Of a stretch of 64,000 bases of DNA, positions 8,237-17,178 are shown piece by piece (position 1 is the stretch's first letter; every line of letters starts with the position of its first letter). The notes under the pieces were generated by a model. The model did not search any database, was not told where the DNA came from, and worked only from the letters and a program-made list of their open reading frames with translations. The position numbers were made by a program, and so were the translations under genes. This DNA comes from Bacillus_BU sp051233475 (GTDB lineage: Bacteria; Bacillota; Bacilli; Bacillales; Cytobacillaceae). The stretch covers positions 186,001 to 250,000 of the forward strand of contig NZ_JBKFGH010000002.1 in assembly GCF_051233475.1 (NCBI RefSeq). Reading direction: 5' to 3'.

Positions 8237-9169
8237 CTATTTTATAAGTTTAACCGAATATAACCCGTATTCCGCTGAACCCTCGCCCATTTCACCAGTT
8301 TTAATCTCCTCAACAAACGTGGCTTGAATGGTATGGACATTTCCGTCCTTATAGAAACCTTCTAAAATAAAAACCGCAAATCCAAGAACTGTTACTGGAT
8401 CACTTGTTCCCGAACCGAAATCGGATATAATGGGAACATATACTTTTTGCCCTACTTTTGCCTCAATAGCATCTACTACATCAGCACTAAAAGGTACCCC
8501 AGTTTTTGTTCCAATTACATCACCTTCTGTAATGGGAACGGGGGAGCCATTTTCAATATAATAAGCAACAGCTTTTGCTCCATTTGAACTATCCTCTGCA
8601 GGAGTTGAATCAAGTGATGAAAAATTTAAAAAACCAAAGTTCCCGTAAGCTCCATCTCCGGGATTTGAGGTTATTTCATGGGTTACACCGACCTCAAAAG
8701 TTTGATTCAAGTTTATACCAATCGGAATAATATTACCCTTATCAATTTTAACTAATTTACCCACTTTTGCTTGAGCAACTGCATTTACTTCTGAGATTTC
8801 ATCGATCCCTAAAAGAGGCATTAGGAATAAAGACACCATTTCCTGTCCAGTTACCTCGATGATGTTTTCTTCGGGAAATCCTGTATTATAGGAAATATCT
8901 GGACTAATGTAGTTAACAGCCGTTAGCTCTTTTGCTTCGATTTCAGCTGCATCATGATTGAAACCTGCGTTGGCTTCTTGACCCTCTAACATCACATTCG
9001 CCCCCGCAAGAGCACCGGCATCTACAGCTTTTTGTAAATGTGATTTAGATATATATAACCTTCCACCATCAATCACTAAACCAGTAAACCCCATTAATAC
9101 TGTAATGGCAATGGCAACATACACCATTGCTTGGCCGTCCCTTTGCCTTATTAACCTATTAAACCACAT
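8237..9169 (-). CDS. TadG-like pilus assembly protein (second paralogue)
   Basis: A 310-residue protein, last gene of the Tad operon. It opens with RQRDGQAMVYVAIAITVLMGF, the TadE/TadG-type N-terminal motif plus hydrophobic helix, then DGGRLYISKSHLQKAVDAGALAGA, which is characteristic of TadG-related proteins. The remainder is extracellular. It is a paralogue of the protein at 14371-15336: both end with a PII-x(n)-GFAVF...EEI module. Such proteins are thought to act as minor pilins or pilus-surface components. There is a gap of about 90 bases to tadC, larger than elsewhere in the operon. Confidence 0.78.
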   Translation of the reverse strand: MWFNRLIRQRDGQAMVYVAIAITVLMGFTGLVIDGGRLYISKSHLQKAVDAGALAGANVMLEGQEANAGFNHDAAEIEAKELTAVNYISPDISYNTGFPEENIIEVTGQEMVSLFLMPLLGIDEISEVNAVAQAKVGKLVKIDKGNIIPIGINLNQTFEVGVTHEITSNPGDGAYGNFGFLNFSSLDSTPAEDSSNGAKAVAYYIENGSPVPITEGDVIGTKTGVPFSADVVDAIEAKVGQKVYVPIISDFGSGTSDPVTVLGFAVFILEGFYKDGNVHTIQATFVEEIKTGEMGEGSAEYGLYSVKLIK

Positions 9170-9260
9170 CTATTACACTTCCCTTGTCTGTTTTATATGT
9201 AAATAGACATTTCCGTTAAGAACGATCGAAGCAACTTTACATGTTAATGCTTTGCCTTGA

Positions 9261-10199
9261 CTACAACCCCAACCCATTAGTAACAAACTGAATAACTAAC
9301 GGACCGAGTATAACGATAAAAATGGATGGGAATATTAGAAAAACCATTGGAAATAGCATTTTAACAGGTGCTTTCATTGCGAGTTCACGAGCTGCTTCAC
9401 GGCGTTGTTCGCGGATTCTCACAGTTAAATTTCTAAGAACCTTTGCCATCCCTATCCCTAGTTGATCAGCTTGGATTAATGTACTCATAATACCTTGAAA
9501 CTGCTCGGATGGTACCCGTTTACGAAGATCATAAAATGCTTCACGTCTCGATTTTCCTAGTTTCATATCCTCTAAAGTTCGCAAAAATTCTTCACCCAGC
9601 GGACCTTTTGTCTGATGACTTACCTCAGAAAGTGCACCGTCCAACCCCATCCCAGCCTCAAGCAACACATTAACCATATCAAAAAAATCAGCCATAGACC
9701 TGTTAATAAACTTGATGCGTTCTGTTCTTTTTTTACTCAAATAAAACATCGGGAGACGATAGGAAAGCAAAGAAGTCGATATCACTAGCAGCCAGGCCAT
9801 CCCTTTATTTTCCGCTGTAGGAAGAAAGAATAGAAAAAGAAATAACCCACTTCCCAATGTCAGTACTAGCTGCATTAAGCGAAACTCGATGGCAGTCCAT
9901 TTATATTGAAAACCTGCATCATTGAGCATGGCATCCAATTTCATTTTTTCAGACTTTGAAATTCGTTTGTTTATATACTGTTCTCCAGCATCCCAATATT
10001 TTTGAAAAATAGCCAATTGTTTCTTTATTTTTCCAGCTACATCCTTATCAATTTTTTCAACGCTATAAGTTGAAGTGTTAAAGTATTTTTCGATTCGATC
10101 ATTAACCGTCAATTTCCGTTTGAAAACTATAGACAGGATCCCTGCTGTAAATAAGGAGAAAAATGCGGAGGCTGTTATTATAAAAGCTGTGTTCAGCAT
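9261..10199 (-). CDS. tadC: Tad pilus inner-membrane platform protein TadC
   Basis: 312 residues with a type II secretion F domain (about 175-300) flanked by hydrophobic helices. It contains the conserved segment LLEAGMGLDGALSEVS and the QADQLGIGMAKVLRNL motif found in TadC. With TadB it forms the membrane platform on which the TadA ATPase acts. An upstream frame opens at 10214, but the GAGGTG ribosome site, which overlaps the tadB stop, selects the ATG at 10199. Confidence 0.88.
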   Translation of the reverse strand: MLNTAFIITASAFFSLFTAGILSIVFKRKLTVNDRIEKYFNTSTYSVEKIDKDVAGKIKKQLAIFQKYWDAGEQYINKRISKSEKMKLDAMLNDAGFQYKWTAIEFRLMQLVLTLGSGLFLFLFFLPTAENKGMAWLLVISTSLLSYRLPMFYLSKKRTERIKFINRSMADFFDMVNVLLEAGMGLDGALSEVSHQTKGPLGEEFLRTLEDMKLGKSRREAFYDLRKRVPSEQFQGIMSTLIQADQLGIGMAKVLRNLTVRIREQRREAARELAMKAPVKMLFPMVFLIFPSIFIVILGPLVIQFVTNGLGL

Positions 10200-10203
10200 C
10201 AAA

Positions 10204-11166
10204 CTACACCTCAATATTATTGATTTTACGAATTACAAGCCAGCCAATTACAACTGATACTGCAGCTAATGAGAGCATCAGCCAGCCCAGCGGATGTTCT
10301 AGCATTGGCGAAAAATAATCTCCACTTGCAAAATTTAAATACAAACCTAAACCTACAGGAAGCAAGGTGATAACCCAAGATGAAATGCGTCCTTGAGATG
10401 TTAATGTTCTCAACTCCTCTAAGACTCGAATTCTCCCACGAATCGTCTCTTCCATTGTCTCCAATAACTCAGCTAAATTTCCCCCGCTACGGCGCTGAGC
10501 TAAGATTGCTCTAATAACAACTTCTAGCTCTTTATTTGGGAGCCGCATCAACATGCTCTCAAAAACTTCCTCAATTGGAACACCAAGCCCTACTTCTCGG
10601 ACCACCCGTTCCAATTCCGGTCCTAACGGGTCAGGAGTTTCTTTTCCTGCTAATTGCATCGCCTGCATAAAGCTGAAACCAGCCCTCAGTGAATTAGCCA
10701 TGATTCCTAATGTTTCAATCAGTTGAAATGAAAGAGCATACAATCTTTTTTTTCGCTTAGTTTTCAAATAAAAGTGGGGATACATAAAACCAACTACACA
10801 TAATACGATTCCAATCAAGATATTTAAACCAGTAAGCAAGGAAAACACCACTGCTCCAATGCTTATTAAAATTCGCAGCACAAAATATTCCTCAGGTCTT
10901 AGCATACTTCCTGATTCTGCAAGCAGCTTTTCTATACTCTTACTAAACGTAATACCGTTCAGTAATTTTCCAGATGAAGCAATAAAATCTTTTATAATGT
11001 TTTTCTTTGCTATTTCTGTTGCATCTGATTCAGCATTTGCGGTATCTGGAATAAAAACTGCTAATCTTCGATTAACAGCCTTGTTTCGCTCAAATCTTTT
11101 TACAACTAAGAAAAATAAAGAGAAAGAAATTATAAATATAACTATTATCCCTATTAGCGTATTCAT
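10204..11166 (-). CDS. tadB: Tad pilus inner-membrane platform protein TadB
   Basis: 320 residues with N-terminal helices, a type II secretion F domain (motifs LGIMANSLRAGFSFMQAMQLAGKE and QRRSGGNLAELLETM) and two C-terminal helices. It pairs with TadC. The start is the ATG at 11166, which overlaps the tadA stop as ATGA with an AGGTG ribosome site 7 bases upstream; a longer form from 11172 would sit on top of that site. Confidence 0.88.
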   Translation of the reverse strand: MNTLIGIIVIFIISFSLFFLVVKRFERNKAVNRRLAVFIPDTANAESDATEIAKKNIIKDFIASSGKLLNGITFSKSIEKLLAESGSMLRPEEYFVLRILISIGAVVFSLLTGLNILIGIVLCVVGFMYPHFYLKTKRKKRLYALSFQLIETLGIMANSLRAGFSFMQAMQLAGKETPDPLGPELERVVREVGLGVPIEEVFESMLMRLPNKELEVVIRAILAQRRSGGNLAELLETMEETIRGRIRVLEELRTLTSQGRISSWVITLLPVGLGLYLNFASGDYFSPMLEHPLGWLMLSLAAVSVVIGWLVIRKINNIEV

Positions 11167-12560
11167 ACCCATTCACCTGCAAACAACGAAGGTGGTAAGG
11201 TAAATCCATTTAATTCAAGCTTTTCTGCAAAGGTTGGACGAATACCTGTTGAAATAAATTTACCTTCTATAGTTCCTTCAGAATTTTTCCCCTTTTCATG
11301 AAAGCGGAAAAGATCCTGCATAACAATCGTATCCCCCTCCATACCGATAACTTCCGTAATATGCGTAATCTTTCTTGTTCCATCGCTCATTCGGGCTTGC
11401 TGAACAATTAAATCAATGGCACTGGCAATCTGTTCACGGATTGCCCTAACAGGTAAATCAAATCCTGCCATTAACACCATTGTTTCAAGCCTTGCAATCA
11501 TATCTCTTGGGGAGTTGGCATGTCCGGTACTTAAACTACCGTCATGACCAGTATTCATAGCTTGAAGCATATCCAACGCCTCTGCTCCACGGCACTCTCC
11601 GACAACGATACGGTCAGGACGCATCCGTAATGCGTTCCTTACTAAATCCCGAATTGTAATTTGTCCCTTCCCTTCAATATTTGACGGTCGACTTTCCAAT
11701 GAAACGAGATGTTCTTGGGACAATTTTAGTTCCGCCGCATCTTCAATCGTGATGATTCGTTCCTCAAATGGAATAAACGATGACAGAACATTAAGGGTAG
11801 ATGTTTTTCCGGATCCTGTTCCACCACTAATAAAAATATTTAGTTGGGACTTTACACACATATCAAGAAAATCTGCCATCTCTTTGCTCAATGTACCAAA
11901 CCTAATTAAATCTTCCACTTCGAATGGTTTTGTGGAAAACTTTCGAATTGTTAACGAAGGACCTTTTATTGCTAAGGGTGGAATAATCGCATTTACCCGT
12001 GAACCATCAGGTAAACGAGCGTCAACCATCGGTGAGCTTTCATCCACACGACGTCCAATAGGGGCAACAATTTTTTCGATTACCCGAATCACATGCTGGT
12101 CATCACGGAAAGTAACATTACTCTGATACAATTTTCCCTTTTTTTCGAAATAAACTTTATTCGGACCATTAACCATTACTTCTGTGATTTCCTCATTTTC
12201 CAAGAGAGGAGTTATCGGTCCATATGCTAATAACTCATATTCTACAAAGGTTTGCAACTCTTGCTTTTCTTCATATGTAAGCCTCATACCCTCTTGCTCC
12301 AAAAAGGATTGACTTATTTCACGAATTTTTGTTTTTTCCTGTACCCCACTTACATTTGGAAGCCTTTTTAACTCCTCCACTACAAAAGAATGAAGTAATG
12401 ATCCCAAATCCCAAAATTCCTTAGTTTTTTTTGCACCAACGACCTCTTGTTTTTTTTCAATTGGCTTTACCATTAACTTTTCTTCACTCTGCTTTACTGT
12501 TTGCGTTTCCTCGTTTGGTTTTACAACCTGCTCTCCAGCAAATCGCTTAAATAATGACAT
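11163..12560 (-). CDS. tadA: Tad/Flp pilus assembly ATPase TadA (CpaF family)
   Basis: 465-residue secretion ATPase of the GspE/VirB11 superfamily. Walker A is GGTGSGKT (246-253), the Walker B region is RPDRIVVGECRG (about 314-325) and the His box is TGHDGSLSTGHA (about 337-348). A conserved ARLPDGSRVN segment precedes the core. It supplies the energy for pilin polymerisation, docking on TadB and TadC. The first ~45 residues are Lys/Glu/Gln-rich and variable. The start has a strong GGGAGGAGGGAG ribosome site. Confidence 0.93.
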   Translation of the reverse strand: MSLFKRFAGEQVVKPNEETQTVKQSEEKLMVKPIEKKQEVVGAKKTKEFWDLGSLLHSFVVEELKRLPNVSGVQEKTKIREISQSFLEQEGMRLTYEEKQELQTFVEYELLAYGPITPLLENEEITEVMVNGPNKVYFEKKGKLYQSNVTFRDDQHVIRVIEKIVAPIGRRVDESSPMVDARLPDGSRVNAIIPPLAIKGPSLTIRKFSTKPFEVEDLIRFGTLSKEMADFLDMCVKSQLNIFISGGTGSGKTSTLNVLSSFIPFEERIITIEDAAELKLSQEHLVSLESRPSNIEGKGQITIRDLVRNALRMRPDRIVVGECRGAEALDMLQAMNTGHDGSLSTGHANSPRDMIARLETMVLMAGFDLPVRAIREQIASAIDLIVQQARMSDGTRKITHITEVIGMEGDTIVMQDLFRFHEKGKNSEGTIEGKFISTGIRPTFAEKLELNGFTLPPSLFAGEWV

Positions 12561-12580
12561 TTAATCTCCCTCCTCCCTTT

Positions 12581-13762
12581 TTATCGTTTTAATAAAAACC
12601 CAAATATTTCTCTCTTTTGAGACTGTTTTACTTCCTCATTATTACCAGAAAACTTCTCAGTAAATTCGATTACAGCTTTAGAGATAGGTGATTTCGGTTG
12701 AGATAATATAAATGGAATTCCTTCATTCAGAGATGCTTTTACCACCGTTTCTTGATCAGGCAATAAGGCGAATATAGGCATCCCTAATATTTCCTCCACT
12801 CTTTTTCCATCTAATCCTTTATTTTTATTGACTCGGTTCATAATCAGTTTCACTTTCCCTTTAAAATTCAAAGAATCCATTGTATCGATATACAGCTTTG
12901 TTGTTCGTAAAATCGGAACATCGTTTGTCATCATCACAAAAATTTCATCTGAATTCTGTAAACAAATGAGATGAATCTCTGATAGGTATGCTGGGGTATC
13001 GATGATAATAATTTCAAAAGAGTTTTTCAATTCCTCAATGGCTTTTTCCATATGATCCGCACTTATAAACTCAAAAAATTCCGGGCGGAGAGGAGCTGAT
13101 AATACAGAAACCCCTGATGAATGCTGTATTAAATATTGATCAATCGTATAATTTGACTGATCATAAGCTTCCTTCACCCATTCATAGATGGTCCGCTTTG
13201 GTTTCAAATCAAAGTAAAGAGCAACATCCCCAAATTGTAAATTGGCATCGATTACAGCTACCCTTAGGCCTTGCTTGGCAAATGAAGTTGCCGCATTCAC
13301 TACAAATGCGGTTCGTCCCAATCCGCCTTTTGGATTACAAACTGAAATCACTCTGCAATCGTTTTTTGAAAGATTAATATTATATATATTGTCTTTATTT
13401 TCCCGATGCTTCAAATATTTTTCAGCTTGAAGAATGACTGCCTTCAACTCTTCTTCGTCACTGAAAGTCCTTAACAGATCTGATGCACCAACCTGCATGG
13501 CTCTTTTCATGTTTTCCATATTATCTGGGATTATTAGCACGATATAGACATGAGGGTAAAGAACTGACACCTCTTGGCAAAGCTCGTAAACATTGTATTT
13601 TGAGTTTGTTTGTAAAAACAGGACAGATTGTTGATGCTGCATTAAATGCGGATGCATCTCATCAACTGTATTTACAATTGTTAATGAATATTGTTTACTC
13701 ACAAGCAATGATTCAAGTTTTATGTTGGGGATATTGGTGTCAGAGTAATAATACCAATTCAT
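12581..13762 (-). CDS. tadZ: TadZ/CpaE-like MinD-family ATPase
   Basis: 393 residues. An N-terminal receiver-like domain (about 1-115) lacks an obvious phospho-acceptor Asp and is followed by a ParA/MinD ATPase domain. The P-loop is KGGLGRT (145-151), with Arg in place of the usual Lys. This variation occurs in TadZ proteins, which bind ATP and place the pilus machine at the pole or septum in studied species. The gene follows cpaB by 2 bases and precedes tadA. Confidence 0.85.
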   Translation of the reverse strand: MNWYYYSDTNIPNIKLESLLVSKQYSLTIVNTVDEMHPHLMQHQQSVLFLQTNSKYNVYELCQEVSVLYPHVYIVLIIPDNMENMKRAMQVGASDLLRTFSDEEELKAVILQAEKYLKHRENKDNIYNINLSKNDCRVISVCNPKGGLGRTAFVVNAATSFAKQGLRVAVIDANLQFGDVALYFDLKPKRTIYEWVKEAYDQSNYTIDQYLIQHSSGVSVLSAPLRPEFFEFISADHMEKAIEELKNSFEIIIIDTPAYLSEIHLICLQNSDEIFVMMTNDVPILRTTKLYIDTMDSLNFKGKVKLIMNRVNKNKGLDGKRVEEILGMPIFALLPDQETVVKASLNEGIPFILSQPKSPISKAVIEFTEKFSGNNEEVKQSQKREIFGFLLKR

Positions 13763-13764
13763 GG

Positions 13765-14343
13765 CTATTTATCCTTCCCTTCCTCAATCACTTCTCTAGT
13801 AGAACGCTTCATTTCTTCAATTTCACCTTTATCCTTTGTATTTCGAAGCATAAAGTAGAAGCCATCTTTATCCTTTGACGCTAAACTTAACATCAACCCC
13901 TGATCAGGAGTCACCTCAAGGGTTACAGTTTGATAATCAAGTGCTTCCTGGCCAGTATCAGATGATTTCCCTATTGCTAAAACCTTAATATTTTGAAGAA
14001 CCAATACTGATGACTTGAACTTTTTCTTGGTATTTTCATCAACCGTCGTTTCATAGGCAACTACATCAACATGAGCATTTCGTTCAATATAGCCCGAAAT
14101 CCCCGCCTCAGGTAAGGTTTTCAATGAGATTGCCCTTTTACCCTCGCTTACCTTTTCCATTGGATTTTCCGTCACAGTCTCTTTTGCTTTAGCTGTTTGG
14201 GCATTTTGTACTTCTTCAGATTTCTTTATCTCTCCATCGGAAGCTGTTTTTTCAGCCTTGCCGGAGAAGATTGCAATATATGCAACAAAAGCCATTAATA
14301 CCCCAAATATTAATGACATGATCCAAATCTTCTTAGTATTCAT
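13765..14343 (-). CDS. cpaB: CpaB/RcpC-like pilus assembly protein with SAF domain
   Basis: 192 residues: one N-terminal membrane helix (about 7-27), a Glu/Lys-rich linker, and an extracytoplasmic SAF-type domain containing KRAISLKTLPEAGISGYIERNAHVDVVAY. In Gram-negative Tad systems the homologue binds the outer-membrane secretin. Here there is no secretin, and the short protein probably organises the pilus at the cell wall (inference). It lies between a TadG-like gene and tadZ. Confidence 0.78.
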   Translation of the reverse strand: MNTKKIWIMSLIFGVLMAFVAYIAIFSGKAEKTASDGEIKKSEEVQNAQTAKAKETVTENPMEKVSEGKRAISLKTLPEAGISGYIERNAHVDVVAYETTVDENTKKKFKSSVLVLQNIKVLAIGKSSDTGQEALDYQTVTLEVTPDQGLMLSLASKDKDGFYFMLRNTKDKGEIEEMKRSTREVIEEGKDK

Positions 14344-14370
14344 CCTCAGTACCTTCCTTCAACTTTTTGA

Positions 14371-15336
14371 TTATTCAATCAATTTAGCTCGGTATTTGTT
14401 ATCAAACTCGCTCTGAGTAATTTCCTCAATAAATTCCCCTGTTATTTCTATTTTTCCATCTCCATCTCGATCTTCTTTATAAAGGTAGAAAACTGCAAAG
14501 CCAACCACATCTATCTCCTTACCTTGCCCTGTCACTCCATCCCAAGTATTAATAATCGGAACATAGACCAACCTTTTACATAAAGGATCAGCCGTACATT
14601 GCGCTAAATTAGTGTCAGAATCATGTTCGATACGTTCAACGAATTCATTGTAAGCTCCTTGGGGTTTACCTGTTTCTGAATAGATACCATCACCTTTTAC
14701 AGCAGTATCACTGATTGAAATTGGCTTGTTATAACCATTTTCAATTCTTGACACCAACTCATTATTTCCATCATTATGACTGCCATCAAGATCGACAAAT
14801 CCAACATTTCCCGGTGTATTATTACTGTCATAAACCAAAGGTAAATGCACTCCATCAGGTTGACTTGGTATGAGTTCCTCCGCCACTGCGACTGGGACAA
14901 GTCCTCTATTATTGAATATTGCTTTCGCCTTCGCTGTAACCTTTAAAGTATCTATGCCTAATACTCTTGCAAAATACGTATCTACATTTTTACTCTTATA
15001 TGCCTCAACATAGTATTCATCGTCAGAAGCAACAACTTTACCATAAAATTCATCTGAAACATTAGCATTCCCATGTACATCTAAAGAGTAGCCATTCTCC
15101 TCGGATATACGATCTCCCATTTCCTCTGCAGATGTCTCACTTCTTGTCAGAATAAATTCTTTTGCTCCTGCTAATACACCTGCATCTAGCGCCTTTTGCA
15201 TTTTACTTTTCTCCAAATACACATTTCCAATATCAACTGCCAGTCCAGTGAAACCCAATAAAGCTGTCAAAAGTACTGCAACCAAAATAGTAGACTGTCC
15301 ACTATCATCTATCAGATATTTTATTATTTTATTCAT
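14371..15336 (-). CDS. TadG-like pilus assembly protein (first paralogue)
   Basis: 321 residues. The N terminus DDSGQSTILVAVLLTALLGFTGLAVDIG is the TadE/TadG membrane motif, followed by LEKSKMQKALDAGVLAGA. The extracellular part contains acidic DRDGDGK-type turns that could bind calcium (inference) and ends in a GFAVF...EEI module shared with the paralogue at 8237-9169. Its ATG overlaps the tadE stop by one base, so translation is coupled. Confidence 0.8.
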   Translation of the reverse strand: MNKIIKYLIDDSGQSTILVAVLLTALLGFTGLAVDIGNVYLEKSKMQKALDAGVLAGAKEFILTRSETSAEEMGDRISEENGYSLDVHGNANVSDEFYGKVVASDDEYYVEAYKSKNVDTYFARVLGIDTLKVTAKAKAIFNNRGLVPVAVAEELIPSQPDGVHLPLVYDSNNTPGNVGFVDLDGSHNDGNNELVSRIENGYNKPISISDTAVKGDGIYSETGKPQGAYNEFVERIEHDSDTNLAQCTADPLCKRLVYVPIINTWDGVTGQGKEIDVVGFAVFYLYKEDRDGDGKIEITGEFIEEITQSEFDNKYRAKLIE

Positions 15337-15713
15337 TACTCAACCCTCATTGTTGTTTTATCCGTCAATGTTAGGGGACTTACTATGTCTCCAATCACAG
15401 GAGTTAAAAAATCAATTGGATAAATGATTGTAATTTCTACTTCATCACCTGATGCCCGGGTACTAGGGGGATTAATTGTGACTTGGCTTCCTTGTAAATT
15501 GATGCTTTCGCCATAATTAATTGCAGTGTTCTTAATAACTCCATCATCATTTCCAATACTAGCTACCCTTGCCGCTTCTCTGCCTGCTTGATCAATCGTT
15601 AAATATGCATGGAAGATTCTCCCGAAATCAACAATTCCAAACAGGAGTAATAAAAGTACTGGCAGCACTAGAGCAAACTCTACTAATGACTGCCCCTTTT
15701 CAGACCTCATCAT
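15336..15713 (-). CDS. tadE: TadE-like minor pilin / pseudopilin
   Basis: 125 residues. The signature SEKGQSLVEFALVLPVLLLLLFGIVDFGR has the invariant Glu five residues into the hydrophobic helix and is followed by AGREAARVAS, both typical of TadE. The start is one of two adjacent ATGs (15713 or 15710) behind an AGGAGGAGG ribosome site; an upstream extension to 15743 is not needed. It overlaps the prepilin peptidase stop. Confidence 0.85.
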   Translation of the reverse strand: MMRSEKGQSLVEFALVLPVLLLLLFGIVDFGRIFHAYLTIDQAGREAARVASIGNDDGVIKNTAINYGESINLQGSQVTINPPSTRASGDEVEITIIYPIDFLTPVIGDIVSPLTLTDKTTMRVE

Positions 15714-16252
15714 CTGATTCCTCCTCCTAACACAAAGGCACATACCGTACCCAAAACAATTGCAACACCATAAGGAAAGGTTATACTAGAGTTCACATGC
15801 TTATTTTTATTAATTACAATCTCTCCGGTATTGTCCCGTAATAATAGTAACTTAAAGAAAATGGATTTTAGTGAAAACCACAAGTTTTTAATCGGACTCC
15901 ACAACCCATCGGATTTAATAATTAAAAAAAGTGCAATAATCCCACCGATAATTCCTGTATAGATAAAGGAATGAAAGGTAAAACTTGTACCTGTTAAAGC
16001 TCCAATCGCAGCCATCAGTTTAACATCACCAGCACCCATTCCTCCTAATAAATAAGGGATTAACAAAAGTCCTAGTCCAACAAGAAAACCTTTTCCGCTG
16101 AACAAAAAACCATCCCAGCCAAGGGTTATTGTATAAAAAAGTAAACCAAAGAGAATTGCAGGCAGGGTTACAATATTTAAAATCCTTCTGTTTTTTATAT
16201 CTGTTATTAAAGAAATCATTAGAATCGTCCCTAGCACAATTATTATGAACAT
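15710..16252 (-). CDS. tadV: Prepilin peptidase, A24 family (TadV/CpaA)
   Basis: An integral-membrane aspartyl protease of 180 residues that trims and possibly methylates the Flp pilin. The two catalytic aspartates are in SLITDIKNRRI (near the N terminus) and GGMGAGDVKLM (about residues 71-81). It lacks the cysteine-rich N-terminal domain of PilD, as expected of TadV. The ATG at 16252 has an AGAGG ribosome site; an ATG 18 bases upstream does not. A C-terminal extension of about 60 residues includes further helices. Confidence 0.87.
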   Translation of the reverse strand: MFIIIVLGTILMISLITDIKNRRILNIVTLPAILFGLLFYTITLGWDGFLFSGKGFLVGLGLLLIPYLLGGMGAGDVKLMAAIGALTGTSFTFHSFIYTGIIGGIIALFLIIKSDGLWSPIKNLWFSLKSIFFKLLLLRDNTGEIVINKNKHVNSSITFPYGVAIVLGTVCAFVLGGGIR

Positions 16253-16283
16253 ATTAATATCCTCTATCATTTTAAGAATAAGA

Positions 16284-16306
16284 GCCCTACTTATAAAAAG
16301 TAGGGC
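16284..16306 (-). terminator. Hairpin between the flp pilin gene and the rest of the Tad operon
   Basis: GCCCTACTT pairs perfectly with AAGTAGGGC around a 5-base loop. Only a weak T-rich stretch follows on the minus strand. Placed after the major pilin gene, it probably gives partial termination or protects the flp message, so that pilin exceeds the machinery. Confidence 0.6.
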
Positions 16307-16340
16307 AAAACACTCTTGGATAATTTTCCCTCAGAGAGGA

Positions 16341-16502
16341 TTATAGCTTACCAGCTACCTTAGTAAATAATGCTGCTAGTGCATCAGTAAGAGTAGGGAA
16401 AGCCGCTGCAACAACTATCCCAATTAACGCAATAATCAAACCATACTCAACCATACCTTGTCCTTCTTCTTCAACAACTAAATTCTTCATTTTTTCTAAC
16501 AT
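16341..16502 (-). CDS. flp: Flp-family type IVb major pilin
   Basis: A 53-residue pilin precursor. The N terminus MLEKMKNLVVEEEGQGMVEYGL holds the cleavage site: TadV would cut after the Gly before the QGMVEYG or GMVEYG stretch, leaving the Glu five residues in and the Tyr next to it that define Flp pilins. One hydrophobic helix and a short TDALAALFTKVAGKL tail follow. It has the best ribosome site of the operon (AAGGAGG), is first in the operon and is trailed by a hairpin, consistent with high expression. Confidence 0.93.
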   Translation of the reverse strand: MLEKMKNLVVEEEGQGMVEYGLIIALIGIVVAAAFPTLTDALAALFTKVAGKL

Positions 16503-16655
16503 GTTTTTTCCTCCTTAAAATAAATAGATGAGTTTATGTCAAGCAGCTGAGAAGTTAGAGTTTCTCCTATTCTTCTTTCGCATACCTATGACCCAAAACA
16601 TGAACAGTTTGTATGTAACTTGATGTTCACTATAACACATAAACAACTTTGGAAC

Positions 16656-16671
16656 GTTCATTATAATGAAC
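16656..16671. promoter_or_regulatory. 16-bp palindrome upstream of the Tad operon
   Basis: GTTCATTATAATGAAC is a perfect palindrome of GTTCA-N6-TGAAC form about 155 bases before the flp start. It contains a TATAAT that could be a -10 box, so a bound regulator might block or position RNA polymerase. A sister site is at 17461-17476. Confidence 0.5.
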
Positions 16672-16771
16672 AACTTCATGTCCCTATGATATGTGACTAG
16701 CTAAAAAATGTAAATAGTTTTGTTCTATATAAAATTCGAATATTAAAGATAAATATCGACACATTTCTTTA

Positions 16772-16800
16772 TTGAGAACAGATAAATAATAGAGTAAAGT
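16772..16800 (+). promoter_or_regulatory. Candidate sigma-A promoter of the DUF192 gene
   Basis: TTGAGA and TAAAGT hexamers are separated by 17 bases, about 34 bases before the start codon. Confidence 0.4.
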
Positions 16801-16833
16801 GGAATTAGGAAATTAGTTAAGGAGAGAAAGAAT

Positions 16834-17178
16834 ATGATAACCAATGAAGCGATCGACACTAAGAAAATCCCGTTTCCTATCAAAAAGGCAGATTCGTTTT
16901 CCAGTCGATTAAGGGGATTAATGTTTCGAAAGGAACCTCTACACAATGAAGGTCTTTGGATTATACCTTGCAACTCTATTCATATGTGCTTTATGCATTT
17001 CCCTATAGATGTTGTATTTCTTGATAAACAGGAAAGAATTGTGCACCTAGTTCGGAGTATTCAACCTTGGAGGATGATCGCTCCCATAAAAGGAGCTCAT
17101 TCAGTTGTAGAGTTGCCGGTAGGAACCATCGATCAGCTTGAACTGAAGATTGGATATCAACTTGACCCTTCTTTATAA
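16834..17178 (+). CDS. DUF192 family protein
   Basis: 114 residues, a single DUF192 domain: SFSSRLRGLMFRKEP near the N terminus, CNSIHMCFMHFPIDVVFLD in the middle and VVELPVGTI near the end. These are the conserved landmarks of the family, whose biochemical role is unsettled. It has no signal peptide, unlike many homologues, so it is cytoplasmic. It is divergent from the Tad operon; I recall DUF192 genes near Tad clusters in other Firmicutes, so a pilus-related role is possible. A GGAGAG ribosome site precedes the ATG. Confidence 0.8.
   Translation: MITNEAIDTKKIPFPIKKADSFSSRLRGLMFRKEPLHNEGLWIIPCNSIHMCFMHFPIDVVFLDKQERIVHLVRSIQPWRMIAPIKGAHSVVELPVGTIDQLELKIGYQLDPSL

Larger units (their letters stand above)
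16503..16833. other. Divergent intergenic region, flp / DUF192 gene
   Basis: This AT-rich spacer carries the control sites for the Tad operon. It contains the palindrome at 16656-16671, a degenerate relative at 16722-16737 and TGAACA/TGTTCA half-sites at about 16600-16629. A plus-strand promoter candidate lies at 16772-16800. No convincing -35 for flp was found. Confidence 0.6.

Noticed and set aside
12581..13762. Chromosome- or plasmid-partition ParA
   Set aside because: The receiver-like N-terminal domain and the position between cpaB and tadA identify it as TadZ/CpaE.
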